Under the pieces are notes generated by a model that was not told the DNA's origin, did no database searches, and saw only the letters and a list, made by a program, of their open reading frames with translations. This document shows positions 52,195-62,839 of a DNA stretch of 64,000 nucleotides, one piece after another. Origin of the DNA: Artemia franciscana. Lineage: Eukaryota; Arthropoda; Branchiopoda; Anostraca; Artemiidae. Position numbers and translations under genes: made by a program. Every line of letters begins with the position of its first letter. The first letter of the stretch is position 1. The stretch spans positions 6,566,186 through 6,630,185 of the forward strand of contig NC_088872.1 of NCBI RefSeq assembly GCF_032884065.1, written 5' to 3'.

Positions 52195-53135
52195 TTAAAA
52201 AATAACCTTGTTTACACGGCTAGGAGCCACGAAACGCATATCAGCAACAATCAGTCCTGCACCACTGAAAACCCTTTCTGCTGCGGTACTTGTTGCCGGC
52301 AACAATAGAACTTTTCTTGCCAAAGCTGCAATCCATGACAGCTGAATAAAATATATATCAGAAGGCAATGGTCGGATTGATTGCATCAACTAGGACAGGA
52401 TCATTTTATCTCCTGGCATGGGCTGCCAAGGCCAGATATAAATCAACTTTACGCCAAGTCACATCATCCTTTTGATCCTGTTCTGCATCGTCGCTCTCAC
52501 ACATTTATCTGATCAAGCAGCCTTCCTTTTTTTTATGTATGATCATGAGGAAATTTAGAGTGTCTGCTCTTCTGAGAAAATCCACGAACCATATTCACAC
52601 AACTGATTGTGGGTAGCAGATCCACTGACAGCACCAGAGATTATAGCCTCCTCCTTCAAAATTTTTGAGTGCCGTCTCCTCTTTGTACAAAAAGGATTTC
52701 ATCTGTACTAAAATGCTCACCACAAGTAGAAGTGGAGGGACTTTGAGTGTTGATTGGACAAATTCTGCTCATAGGAGATGTGATAAAGTAGATTATGTCA
52801 GTCTCTAGCACTAGAGTCTTAACCATTTTGAACAAGAATTCCCTTCTTGTCAGTGAACCACGAGGAATGTTCAGATGCACATCAGTTTCATTAATCTTGA
52901 ATGTTTCGAGATCCAAAAGTGCAGCTATCACCATGGGATGGGAAGCGAAAGTCAAACTTGTTTCTCATCTTTTCTTTCAGAAGGAAAATACAGCTTCTCT
53001 TATTTGGTTGCTCAAGGTGACCTTTTAGGAGGCCCCAAAAGAGCAGAACAACATTTAGGGTGGAAAAGAATTCTCCCTCAATAGCCTCGACGGTAGTAGA
53101 AAAATTTGATAGTATAGAGCAAAGGTCACGCATCA
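52195..53135 (-). mobile_element. hAT transposase C-terminal half, relic (copy 2)
   Basis: In minus-strand order, 53,133-52,891 encodes FSTTVEAIEGEFFSTLNVVL and LLKEKMRNKFDFRFP. After a frame change near 52,930, MVIAALLDLETFKI follows. The last segment, 52,389-52,195, encodes LARKVLLLPATSTAAERVF and SGAGLIVADMRFVAP, the hATC dimerisation domain in good condition. The N-terminal BED finger and first catalytic Asp were not found. Stops and frame changes make it non-functional. It is the better preserved of the two related copies. Confidence 0.82.
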
Positions 53136-54042
53136 GTTAATATTCCTCATCATCCAGAGCAAGGCCAGATTACCCAATTTTACACAAAACACTTGCCAGA
53201 GGGCCTTTGCATTATACTATATGTTGCATTCCATCTTGTGGGCAAATTCTGTTTTAGGGACCTGTATTGTTCATATCTTGGTAACATAGATGATAACAGA
53301 TGATCAGCAACCTGCACAATGTGCAACTGAGCATCAGCATCAAGAACATATTCTGAATCACAAAATTTTTTAAGGAATTCATTTCAATCTTAAATTTGAA
53401 TTTTTGTGAGAAGGTTGTTAGTAAGACAAAGAATTTTTTCATATAAAATTAGTTCTTCCACTTTGTACATGCTTCCATGTATATATGTAAAAAAAGCCTG
53501 TACACATGTAAAAATCTTGTTCTAAGGCTTTTGTATAATAGCTGCTTTTTTTGGATATTGTAAAGCATTTATAAATAAGGAAATCGAGGAATATCATGCT
53601 AGTCGAAACTATCTTAAATAGAAAATATTTCATAGCGAAGAGGACAGAAACAAATGAATGATAATCTAAAGTCCATAGTTAACGAGTAGATTCAAAAACA
53701 TTTTTGAGAGGATCCAAAATTTTTGCATATACCATTAAATATTAGGTTTTGCATCATATTTGCTTCTCAATAGTCTCAGAAAAAAATTCGACGCTTCGAA
53801 TTTCCGATGGAGCACCGCCGCCAACCGTATCAGCAGTGGCGACGGCGCGCTGAAGCCTTTTCGGTGGCGGTGCGCTGAAAGTTTTAAGCGGCACGCCGCC
53901 GGTTTTCGGTTTGGCTTCTTGGAGTAATGTATACTCTGTATGAACCGTCTTAATCCAAAATTCTAAACCACAATCTTGCTTACAGTTAAAATGAAATGAA
54001 AATACAGACAAACGGATATAATTTTTAACTAGGACAATAAAT

Positions 54043-55580
54043 AAAAATCAAACAGTTCGTGGTAACGAACTGTAGTAAGGAGCGACTCGGCTCAATAGTA
54101 ACCAAAACTCTAAAAAATGGAGTTTTGATACCAATAGCTACATCAAAAGAATCGCATTTTAATGCTGATTTTAAATATATAAGTTTTATCAAGTTTAATC
54201 TTACCCATCAAAAGTTACGAGCCTGAGAAAATTTGCCTTATTTAGAAAATAGGGGGAAGCACCCCCTAAAAGTCATACGATCTTAATGAAAATCATACCA
54301 TCAGATTCAGTGTATCAGAGAACCCTATTGTAGAAGTTTCAAGCTCCTATCTATGTAAATATGGAATTTTGTGTTTTTTGCCATAAGGCAGATCACGGAT
54401 GCGTGTTTATTTGTTTGTTTGTTTTTTTCCCAGGGGTCATCGTATCGACCCAGTGGTCCTAGAATCTTGCGAGAGGGCTCAGTCTAATGGAAATGAAAAG
54501 TTCTAGTGCCCTTTTTAAGTGATCAAAAAAATTGGAGGGCACCTAGGCCCCCTCCTACGCTAATTATTTTCCCAAAGTCAACGGATAAAAATTCTGAGAT
54601 AGCCATTTTATTCAGCATTGTGGAAAAACCTTATAACTATGTCTTTGGGGACGACTTACTCCCCCACAGTCCCCGAGGGAGGGGCTACAAGTTACAAACT
54701 TTGACCAGTGCTTGCATATAGTAATGGTTATTAGGAAGTGCACAGACGTTTTCAGGGGGATTTTTTGGTTGGGGGAGGGGTTGACAAGAGGGGGATACGT
54801 TGGGGGAACTTTCCATTGAGGAATTTGTCATGGGGGAAGAAAATTTCCATGAAGGGAGTGCAGGATTTTCTAGCATTATTTAAAAAAAATGAAAAAATAA
54901 ATATGAAAAGTTTTTTCAGCTGGAAGTAAGGAGCAGCATTAAAGCTTCAAACGAACAGAAATTATTACGCATATGAGGGGCTCACCTCCTCCTAATACCC
55001 CGCTCTTAACGCTAAATTATTTTTAGTGATTTCAACTATTTATTCTACGGCTTTTGTGATTCAGGGGTCATTCTTAATGAATTGGGACAAAGTTTAATCT
55101 TTAATGTAAAGAGCGAGGCACTGACGAGGGGGTGAACCCCTCATATGTGTAATAAAAACATGAGATTACAAAAGTGCGTTACGTAAGCTAATTTATAAGT
55201 TACGTTTATCTTTTACTAATAAAAACATTCGTAAAAATTAAAAGTTGTAGTTGCCTTTTTAAGTAACCAAAAAATCGCAGGGCAACTAGGCTTCCTCCAC
55301 CGTTCCCTTTTTTCTCAAAATCATTCGATCAAAAATCATTCGAGAAAGCCATTAAGCCAAAAAAAAACTTGCGGAACTCTCTTCTGCGGAGAGCCAAAAT
55401 CAAAACATGCATTGATTCAAAACGTTCAGAAATTAAATAAAAAAACATTTTTTTTAGCTGAAAGTAAGGAACGACATTAAAACTTAAAACGAACAGAAAT
55501 TACTTCGTATATGAAAGGGGCTGCTTCCTCATCAACGCCCCGCTCTTTACGCTATAGTTTTTTACTGTTTTAAAAAGCAG
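54043..55580 (+). repeat. Rep1 dispersed repeat, second + copy
   Basis: It starts with the hairpin CAGTTCGTGGTAACGAACTG (54,052-54,071), then TAGTAAGGAGCGACTCGGCT. The interior block AAAAGTTCTAGTGCCCTTTT (54,498) to TATAGTAATGGTTA (54,728) is the unit amplified at 1641-2615. Other parts are AGCTGGAAGTAAGGAGCAGC, TCTTAACGCTAAATTA and CCGCTCTTTACGCTATAGTT. The Penelope relic follows directly. No coding frame. Confidence 0.88.
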
Positions 55581-55661
55581 AATTGAAAAAAATTGAATTG
55601 AAAAAAAAAGAATTGAAAAAAAAGAATACTGTTTTGAAAAGCAAAAAGTTTTTTAAATCTC

Positions 55662-56880
55662 CATTTAAAAAAAATTTATTTATTTTGAGTGTAATTTAAC
55701 TGCTTCTCGAACAACCTGTTTTATGCCTAAGTAATTGAGAATAAGGAAGGTTTCTTCAACAAGTATTTTATGGCTGGGGTTATCAAAAACACGGTTGCTT
55801 AAACCAGGATGGAGATAAATATTAGTACTAATAGAATGTAGAGATTTGGTTAGGTCATCTTTGTGCTGTTGTATGCGTTTCTCTAAATTCTGATGAGTTC
55901 CACCAAAATAGTAATTGCCTCAGTAACATGATTTTGGAAAAGTCCCTCTTCGGCGAATAATTGAGGTTTTGTCTTTATCAGAATTTAGGAAGTTCATGAT
56001 TTTGAAATTATTAGTAAATAAGATTATTAAGATTAGTTAAGATTATTTTGTGTGCAAACTTTTTTTTTTAAATCTGTAGTGACTTTTGGGATATATGGAA
56101 GATAGATTATATTTGAGGGCTTATCTGAAGCCTCAAATGGTAAAAGACCTTTCATTTTAAGGGAGTGTCTTTTTAGTCTACGGCTAATTGTATTATTAAT
56201 TAGGACAGTGGGATACCCGCTTCCAAAAAGTATGTCTCTGATAAAGTGTAGTTCATCTGTGATTTGAAATTCAGAGCAAATGTTTATGATACGGTCGACG
56301 AGAGAAGTTACAACAGCTCTGTTAACTTGTGGGATGTGATTTAATTTAAAACAGAAATATCTTTGTTTTGTGTTGGTTTCTGTAAATAGTAAATCCAGTT
56401 GATCAATGCTATGAATAATTAATACATCTAGAAACGGTAATTTATTTCCAATTTCAATTTCTATGGTAAACTGTAAATTTCAAGCATATGTATTAAGGTG
56501 ATCTAAAAAGCCCCCAAGTTCATTTTCTCCATAAATTCAAAGTGATATTACGCCTTCTATGTAATGTTCCCAATTGATATGTTTCAAACAATATGAATTT
56601 AAAGCCCAATTTTCGAGGATTTCTACATAAATATTCACCAGTAATCCAGATAGAGGTGCCCCCATTAGTAAAGCCTTCATTTGCTGATAAAAGAAATACG
56701 GAATGACAGATTGCCGGAATGACAGATTCCTTTTCGGCCAACTGTCTAGGGCTAAACGAAAAGCATGCCGTTCTCGTGTGGGGTGGGAAGATGTCATAAA
56801 TAAAGATTTAAGGGGATTCTCCCGTTTATCAAAATGAAGCAAAAAAATTGACATTAAACACAAAATATCAAATTAAGAAA
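55662..56880 (-). mobile_element. Penelope-like element relic, copy 1: RT end and GIY-YIG endonuclease
   Basis: In minus-strand order: MGAPLSGLLVNIYVEILENW (56,660-56,600; RT motif MGSPLSPxLAxIxMExxE); HINWEHYIEGVISL (near 56,560-56,530), where YIEG replaces the catalytic Y[VL]DD; LPFLDVLIIHSID (near 56,440), as in Penelope 'LPFLDVxV'; FRQ-type HIPQVNRAVVTSLVDRIINI (near 56,330); and GSGYPTVLINNTISRRLKRH. The endonuclease region NYYFGGTHQNLEKRIQQHKD (55,914-55,855) follows, ending in VVREAVKLHSK near 55,690. The order RT then GIY-YIG is diagnostic of PLEs. Stops and the lost DD make it inactive. Confidence 0.82.
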
Positions 56881-57039
56881 AAATCGATATAAGAAAATAG
56901 GTTTACCTCCTATTAAATTTATTTGAATTTCTCTCTCTTGCATTATGGAAGTCTAATCATAATCATAACGCTTCCAATAAAAATTTAAGATTACCTTATC
57001 TTTTTTTAATGTTTTCGCTTTTATAACTTTAATAAATCA

Positions 57040-57530
57040 AATATTATTAACATTTCAAGGAGTAAATATCAGCATATGTAGGCTACATTAAACTGACAAT
57101 GCACATTCATTTCTATTTTTCCCTGTAAAGTGCGTAGAATTCGTAGGGGTTTTGAGTCCTATTCGAAACCCCTATCAGAAGTGATAATGAGCATAAATTA
57201 AGTCAAATAATTTTCCAAGCGTAAAATTATCACAGATCATTATGAGTAAATAAATGAAACTCAAATCGACCAAATATTACCATAAATAGCCGAGTCAAAC
57301 TCAAAACGAGCAGAAATTAACATAAACAGGGCTGAAAACCCCATCACTTCTCAAGACCAGAACATGATTTGCGCTTTATTGAAAACTCGCATTTTTTTAC
57401 TTTCATAAATAAAAAGTTATCAAAACTTTAAGGAATAAATATCAATATGTGTCAATTGAACTGATAATCCACGGTCATTTTTTTTTTCATTAAAGCGCAA
57501 ATTCTGTTCTGGTTTTTAGAAGGTATGGGG
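57040..57530. repeat. Inverted and direct repeat cluster
   Basis: CAAGACCAGAACATGATTTG and CGCTTTATTGAAAA (57,345-57,385) return inverted as TTCATTAAAGCGCAAATTCT and GTTCTGGTTTTTA (57,487-57,521). In addition AAGGAGTAAATATCAGCATA (57,058) recurs as AAGGAATAAATATCAATATG (57,432). Confidence 0.68.
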
Positions 57531-57882
57531 GCTCCTTGAGCCCCCTCCGAAGATCATAACCAAACAAGCACGAAATGGTATCAGAATATATACGAAGAAG
57601 GAAGGGGAAAGGAGTCCCCTCCTCGCAGATTGGTCCATGGATTTCTCCCTTGAGGAATTAAAAAGCGCTGGTCAATTCTTTTTTATACTCCTTTGACAGC
57701 CTCCCCGGTACCCTCTCAAATGATCAGACCGGTGTGCGTCTATGTAGATGTTATTATTCAAAAATTAATGTTTCCTAAAACATTTATACCAAAACAGTAC
57801 GAATATATCTTGACGTAAAAAGTGCTATTCAAAAAGTGAAATGCCTCCATGGGAGAACCCCTTTGCTAAATTTTTCCGGACT

Positions 57883-59557
57883 AATCAAACAGTTCGTGGT
57901 AACGAACTGTAGTAAGGAGCGACCCGGCTAAATAGTAACCGAAACTCTAAAAAATAAAATTTTGATACCAATAGTTACACCAAAAGAATTGTATTTTAAT
58001 GCTGATTTTAAATATATAAGTTTCATCAAGATCAGTCCCACCCATCAAAAGTTAAGAGCCTGAGAAAATTTGCCTCATTGTAGAAAAATAGGGTAAACGC
58101 CCTCTAAATGTAATACAATCTTAACGAAAATCACACCATCAGATTCAGCGTATCAGAGAACCTTATTGTAGAAGTTTCAAGCTCCGATCTACAAAAATGT
58201 GGAATTTCGCATTTTTTGCCAGAAGACAGATCACGGATGTGTGTTAATTTGTTTTTTGTTGTTTTTTTTTCCCAGGGGTGATCGTATCGACTGACTGTTC
58301 CTAGAATGTCGCGAGATGGCTCATTCTAACGGAAATTAAAAGTTCTAGTGCCCCTTTTGAGTGACCAAAAATTGGAGGGCACCTAGGCCCCCTCCCACGC
58401 TCATTTGTTCCCAAAAGTCACCGGATCAAAATTCTGAGGTAGCCATTTTATTCACCATAGTCGAAAAACCTAATAACTATGTCTTTAATTTGTTTATTAC
58501 TCCCCCGCAGTCCCCGTTGGAGGGGCTGCAAGTTAAAAACTTCGACCTGTGTTTACATATAGTAATGGTTACTGGGAAGTGTACAGACGTTTTCAGTTTT
58601 TTTTTGGTTTAGGGGGGAGATTTGAGGAGGGGGTTGGTTTGTGGGAGGATATTTCCATGGAGGAACTTCTCATAGAAAAGAAAATTTCAATGAAGGGGGC
58701 GTAGGATTTTCTAGCGTTATTTGAAAAAACAACGAAAGAGTAAATATGAATAGTTTTTTCTACTGAAAGTAAGGAGCAGCATTAAAACTTAAAACGAACA
58801 AAAATTATTAGGCATATGAGGAGTTTACCTCCTCGTAATACCTCACTCTTTACGCTAAAGTATTTTTAGTAATTTCAACAATTTATTCTACGGCCTTTGT
58901 GATTCAGAGGTTATTCTTAAGGAATTGGGACAAAATGTAAGCTTTAGTGTAAAGAGCGAGGTATCGACGAGGGTTTAACCCCCTCATATACGCAATTAAA
59001 ACATACGAATATAGAAGTTCGTTACGTAAGTTAATTCGTAAGTTACGTTTATTTTTTTACCAATGAAAATGTTCGTAAAAAATTAAAAGTTCTAGTTGCC
59101 TTTTTAAGTAATCAAAAAAATTAGAGGGAAACTAGGCCTCCTCCCTCGCTCCTATTTTCTCAAAATCTTCCGATTAATTAATATGCAAATTTCGTTTTAA
59201 TTATTTATGTGCGGAGAGCCAAGATCAAAACATGCATTAATTCAAAAACGTGCAGAAATTAACTAAAAAAAATAAGTTTTTTTAAATGAAAGTAAGGAGC
59301 AACATTAAAACTTAAAACGAACAGAAATTACTCCGTATATGAAAGGGGATTTTCCTCCTCAACGTCCCGCTCTTTACGCTAAAGTTTCTTACTGTTTTAA
59401 AAAGTGAAGTTAAGAGAAAGAGTCAAACTTTAGCGTAAAGAGCGGGACATTGAGGAGGAAAAGCCCCTTTCATATACGGAGTATTTTCTGTTCGTTTTAA
59501 GTTTTAATGTTGCTCCTTGATTTCATTTAAAAAAAAAACTTGTTTTTTTAGTTACTT
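57883..59557 (+). repeat. Rep1 dispersed repeat, third + copy, ends in a large foldback
   Basis: It begins with the same hairpin CAGTTCGTGGTAACGAACTG (57,892-57,911) as the second copy and is collinear with it through AAAAGTTCTAGTGCCCCTTT (58,338), AAGTAAGGAGCAGCATTAAA (58,770) and ACTCTTTACGCTAAAGTATT (58,847). It finishes with a 298-bp inverted repeat (59,260-59,557). No coding frame. Confidence 0.9.
59260..59557. repeat. Foldback, arms of about 128 bp, 37-nt loop
   Basis: The left arm contains GAAAGTAAGGAGCAACATTA, ACTCCGTATATGAAAGGGG and CCCGCTCTTTACGCTAAAG, ending 59,387. The right arm begins CTTTAGCGTAAAGAGCGGG at 59,427 and ends in AACTTGTTTTTTTAGTTA. Mismatches are few. Confidence 0.92.
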
Positions 59558-59950
59558 AGATACAGGATATGCACTCGCCAACTAGATTTTTCCGTTTGAA
59601 GAGCAGGTTTCTTCAAACATTCGAAAAGCAAATAATTTTTCTTGTCACATTGCCTTTCTGTTTATAATTAAAATGAAATCAAAAGATATAATAATGGGCA
59701 GTTTCAGTGGCGGCCTTATTGTGGCGGTCTTTTGCAAATTCGGAAACTTAATAATTTTAACATGATTGTTCGGATTCACCATAAAAAGTCTATTGTTTTG
59801 ATACCCACATTGCTACCAATTACATTTGTAAGGATTTCGTTTACTGTTGATACTGTGATGCAAAAGGTGGCTGTATCTTTATCAAGACTAGACCTACTTT
59901 GCCTGAGCAACGTGAAGTGTTGCGGCAACCTTTGCCCGGTTTCGCCGAAT

Positions 59951-59974
59951 AAAGTGTTGCGAGAGCAACACTTT
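59951..59974. repeat. Perfect 10-bp hairpin with GAGA loop
   Basis: AAAGTGTTGC-GAGA-GCAACACTTT. The surrounding GAGCAACACTTTGGTTTTGT text recurs inverted at about 61,488-61,505, so it belongs to a dispersed repeat. Confidence 0.85.
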
Positions 59975-60369
59975 GGTTTTGTTTCTTTGCTATCGGTTAA
60001 ACGCTGAAGTTGTCAGTCTATCGAAGCTTTTAAAGCGTGATGTTCAAAGAAGAACGCGATCAGTAATCACACGATCAAAGGCTATTCCTCAGCGTTGAAA
60101 AAACAACAATAACAAAAGAATATCGAAAGAAGGGACTAAATTGACTTTGCAGCCAGTTGAACTTTATCCTTTTCAATCGTAGACATCGTGACGGATCAAG
60201 ACTTGGAACAATACCTTATATAATCTAGTTGGTATTATAAAGCTATCCGTAACTTTTCAGGATCAAAATACCATAGATGACACTATTAATTATTACGAAA
60301 CTGCCTCGTTGTTTTACGTTATCGTTTGTACCCGTTGCGTAAACACTTAATTCTAGGTTACAGTGAGTA

Positions 60370-60620
60370 TGGGTAGGCTACACCAACTAGCAAAAGTTAC
60401 AAGCCCCTCTTCACTAAAGATGATTGTAGCCTAACAGACGATTATTACTTACAAGTCCCCTACATGTCTTACCACTGGAACCAATTCGGTCTTATCATCA
60501 AATACACTGGAAACAAATAATAGGTACACCAAATAGCAAAATTTGCAAACCCCTCACTGCCGAAGATGATTATGAGCTAACAGCTGACCTTTCCTTACAA
60601 GTCCCCTACATGTCTCAAAA
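60370..60620. repeat. Direct repeat pair, about 100 bp, 145 bp apart
   Basis: GGCTACACCAACTAGCAAAA, AAGCCCCTC, AAGATGATT and TTACAAGTCCCCTACATGTC (60,376-60,468) recur as GGTACACCAAATAGCAAAAT through TTACAAGTCCCCTACATGTC (60,524-60,613). Confidence 0.85.
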
Positions 60621-61997
60621 TTTGTATTGGCTTATTTTTGGTTTTAGTGTGTACCCTACTACTGAAGTTGTCGACCCCTTGAAACTTTCAAACTAGTATA
60701 TCTCATGAAGGAATTTTTGTATTAAAAAATGGATTACATATACTTAAATAAGCTCATCAAGAGTTATCCATTGCCCTCGAAAAAAAAAATTCTATCTGTC
60801 TTAGTTCAAAAGTTGATTTTTTTGCCGTAGGCCAACTTTCTAACGTCACCACTTAGAAAGGAGCAAAGGATAAGCTCCAGTTTCTTTAGCAATGACAAAA
60901 CTTTTGAAATTTAAGAGGTACATCTGATAACATTTCTCTACCTCAATCCCAAGTCCGAAAAAACAAATGATAAACCCAGCAAAAATCACGGCAGCACTTT
61001 CGGACCCGTGGGAAAATGCCGCTTTTTTGCTTCTGTAAATTTTTCTATTTATCACTCAAAGAAGATATATTGGCTGTGGAGCCGAGTAACTGCCGCATAT
61101 ATTTAACATTTATAAATTTTAGTTCATCTTCAATTTGAAAGTGGTGCCTGCCTGCTTGCCTGCTATAACGGAGCTTTCCACTCGAAAGCTGAAACATGGT
61201 TTGATGAAACGAAAGCTTGGCTGCATAACTTCAGATATTCCTCTCTGACATAGGCTACATAACTCCACTTCACTTCGCACACCATAGGCTCTGGCTCGTG
61301 GACAAGCAAATACCATCCTTTTTGGCCCCAGGCAAGAGTTCTGCGGAGCTTTCCAAAATGTAATGCCATATTCATCAATCCGGCCTGAGGTCCACACTAT
61401 CCATAAAAACCGCACAGGTTAGACCCTTACCAGTTTCCAGGAAGAATAAGCCGACGTTGACGGCATAGGAAAAAAAAACCGGGACAAAACCAAAGTGTTG
61501 CTCTCGCAGCACAAATACTGTTGCCGTGACTTGGGCAAATACATTGATAATAATTGCTGCCCGCATCCCCCCAAGCATTCGCAAAAGTATCTTTGGCTGT
61601 TTGGATTGCCAGATAGATTTTCTGAAGCCGAAACCGCAAAGCCGCGACCTAAGCTGTCAGTTTTCTTCCGTATACGTATTACGTTGTTTCACCCACAAAC
61701 TGAAACTGAACTGAAACGGAAAACTGAAACGCCAAAATCAAAATTCAAGAAAACCAATCAACACTATCTAATATTACCTAGCAACATCCCGAAGCTACTG
61801 AAAATACTTAAATAAAAAGCTACACTTTTTATTGTAATTGGCTGGGTTTTCTTTATTAAACTTAGGCTGATATGTAAAAATAAAGTTGAATTGTTGAAAA
61901 AATAAAGTAGAAAAATCGTGTAGAGTCAGAAAGAAACAAAGATTTAAAATTGATTCGAAAAGTAAAAAATTAGTCGAAATTAATAGTAGGCTCATTT
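60621..61997. other. No gene seen
   Basis: Several overlapping minus-strand frames (60,846-61,055; 61,119-61,415; 61,375-61,639) are moderately long but in competing frames and match nothing I recognise. The segment 61,440-61,510 is an inverted relative of 59,900-60,000, so part of it is repeat. Confidence 0.45.
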
Positions 61998-61998
61998 C

Positions 61999-62071
61999 CT
62001 TACGACAAGAGGGATTGAACCTGACTGCCTGCGATAAGCGGACACGCTCTCATCTACTGCGCTATCGTAAG
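61999..62071 (-). tRNA. tRNA-like sequence, probably pseudogene or SINE head
   Basis: On the minus strand a perfect 7-bp acceptor stem (CTTACGA/TCGTAAG) encloses an A box-like TAGCGCAGTAGATGAGAG and a B box GGTTCAATCCC, over 73 nt. The D stem GCGC/GCGT pairs. The anticodon stem has a mismatch and the T stem holds only about 3 bp, so an anticodon (ATC or TAT depending on register) cannot be assigned safely. Pol III promoter boxes look intact. Confidence 0.42.
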
Positions 62072-62839
62072 GTATTGAAAGGTTAAATTTTGTCTTATAG
62101 TTTACTCACATTCTTTTCACGGAAGAGTTATAATAGTTAATACGACTTCTTTGTTTAGCTATCAGCAGACTTGAGGTTTTATTTATATCGATTGGTAGTT
62201 CAAAACATGAAAAGCTAATATCACGATATGGCACAGATAACAAATGGCGAAAAAGATGAATGAAATCAAAAATGTATAGTGATATACTATCGTTGCAATT
62301 TCGTCTCAGTACCACTCTGTTCTCGCAAATCTGGGATATACTAGGGCAAAATGCTTAATTAAATGATTCTTTATTTAATTGTTTCCATAGACAGTAGGAG
62401 TCAATGGTTAATTAGAAATAAATACAAACAACAAGTAGAAACAGCAGGGTTTTTTTTTTCTTAAGACAGTGGAACGTTATCCGTAAATGAATATTTCGAT
62501 CCTAAATCCAAGGGCAGTCCTCAGCAAAACAAATGAAAATATAAAAGAAACTTGCGTTAAAATACGACCATTAAAACTGATTTTTATTTTAAAAATAGTC
62601 CTAGCCTCCATACTTCAGGGAAATTCAACCAGAAGTGGTACATCAAGTGATGGGACAAAAAACAATTCATTCGAGTGAAATAAAAATAATTAAAAGCACG
62701 CTTTCAATGCTGATCTTACCCTTTTGGCAGCTAGCCTCAAAGATCTTTCTGTAACAGGTGCAGCGGTATTGTCTACTAGCTTTTTTAATCATTTTTAATT
62801 AGATTTGTGTATAAAGCATTTAGTGAGTACTCCTCCTAA
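62072..62839. other. No gene seen
   Basis: AT-rich sequence with short frames only. Contains a T(12)-type run near 62,449-62,459. Confidence 0.5.

Noticed and set aside
61119..61639. Overlapping minus-strand open frames of 69-98 codons
   Set aside because: They compete in different frames, match nothing recognised, and overlap a dispersed repeat.
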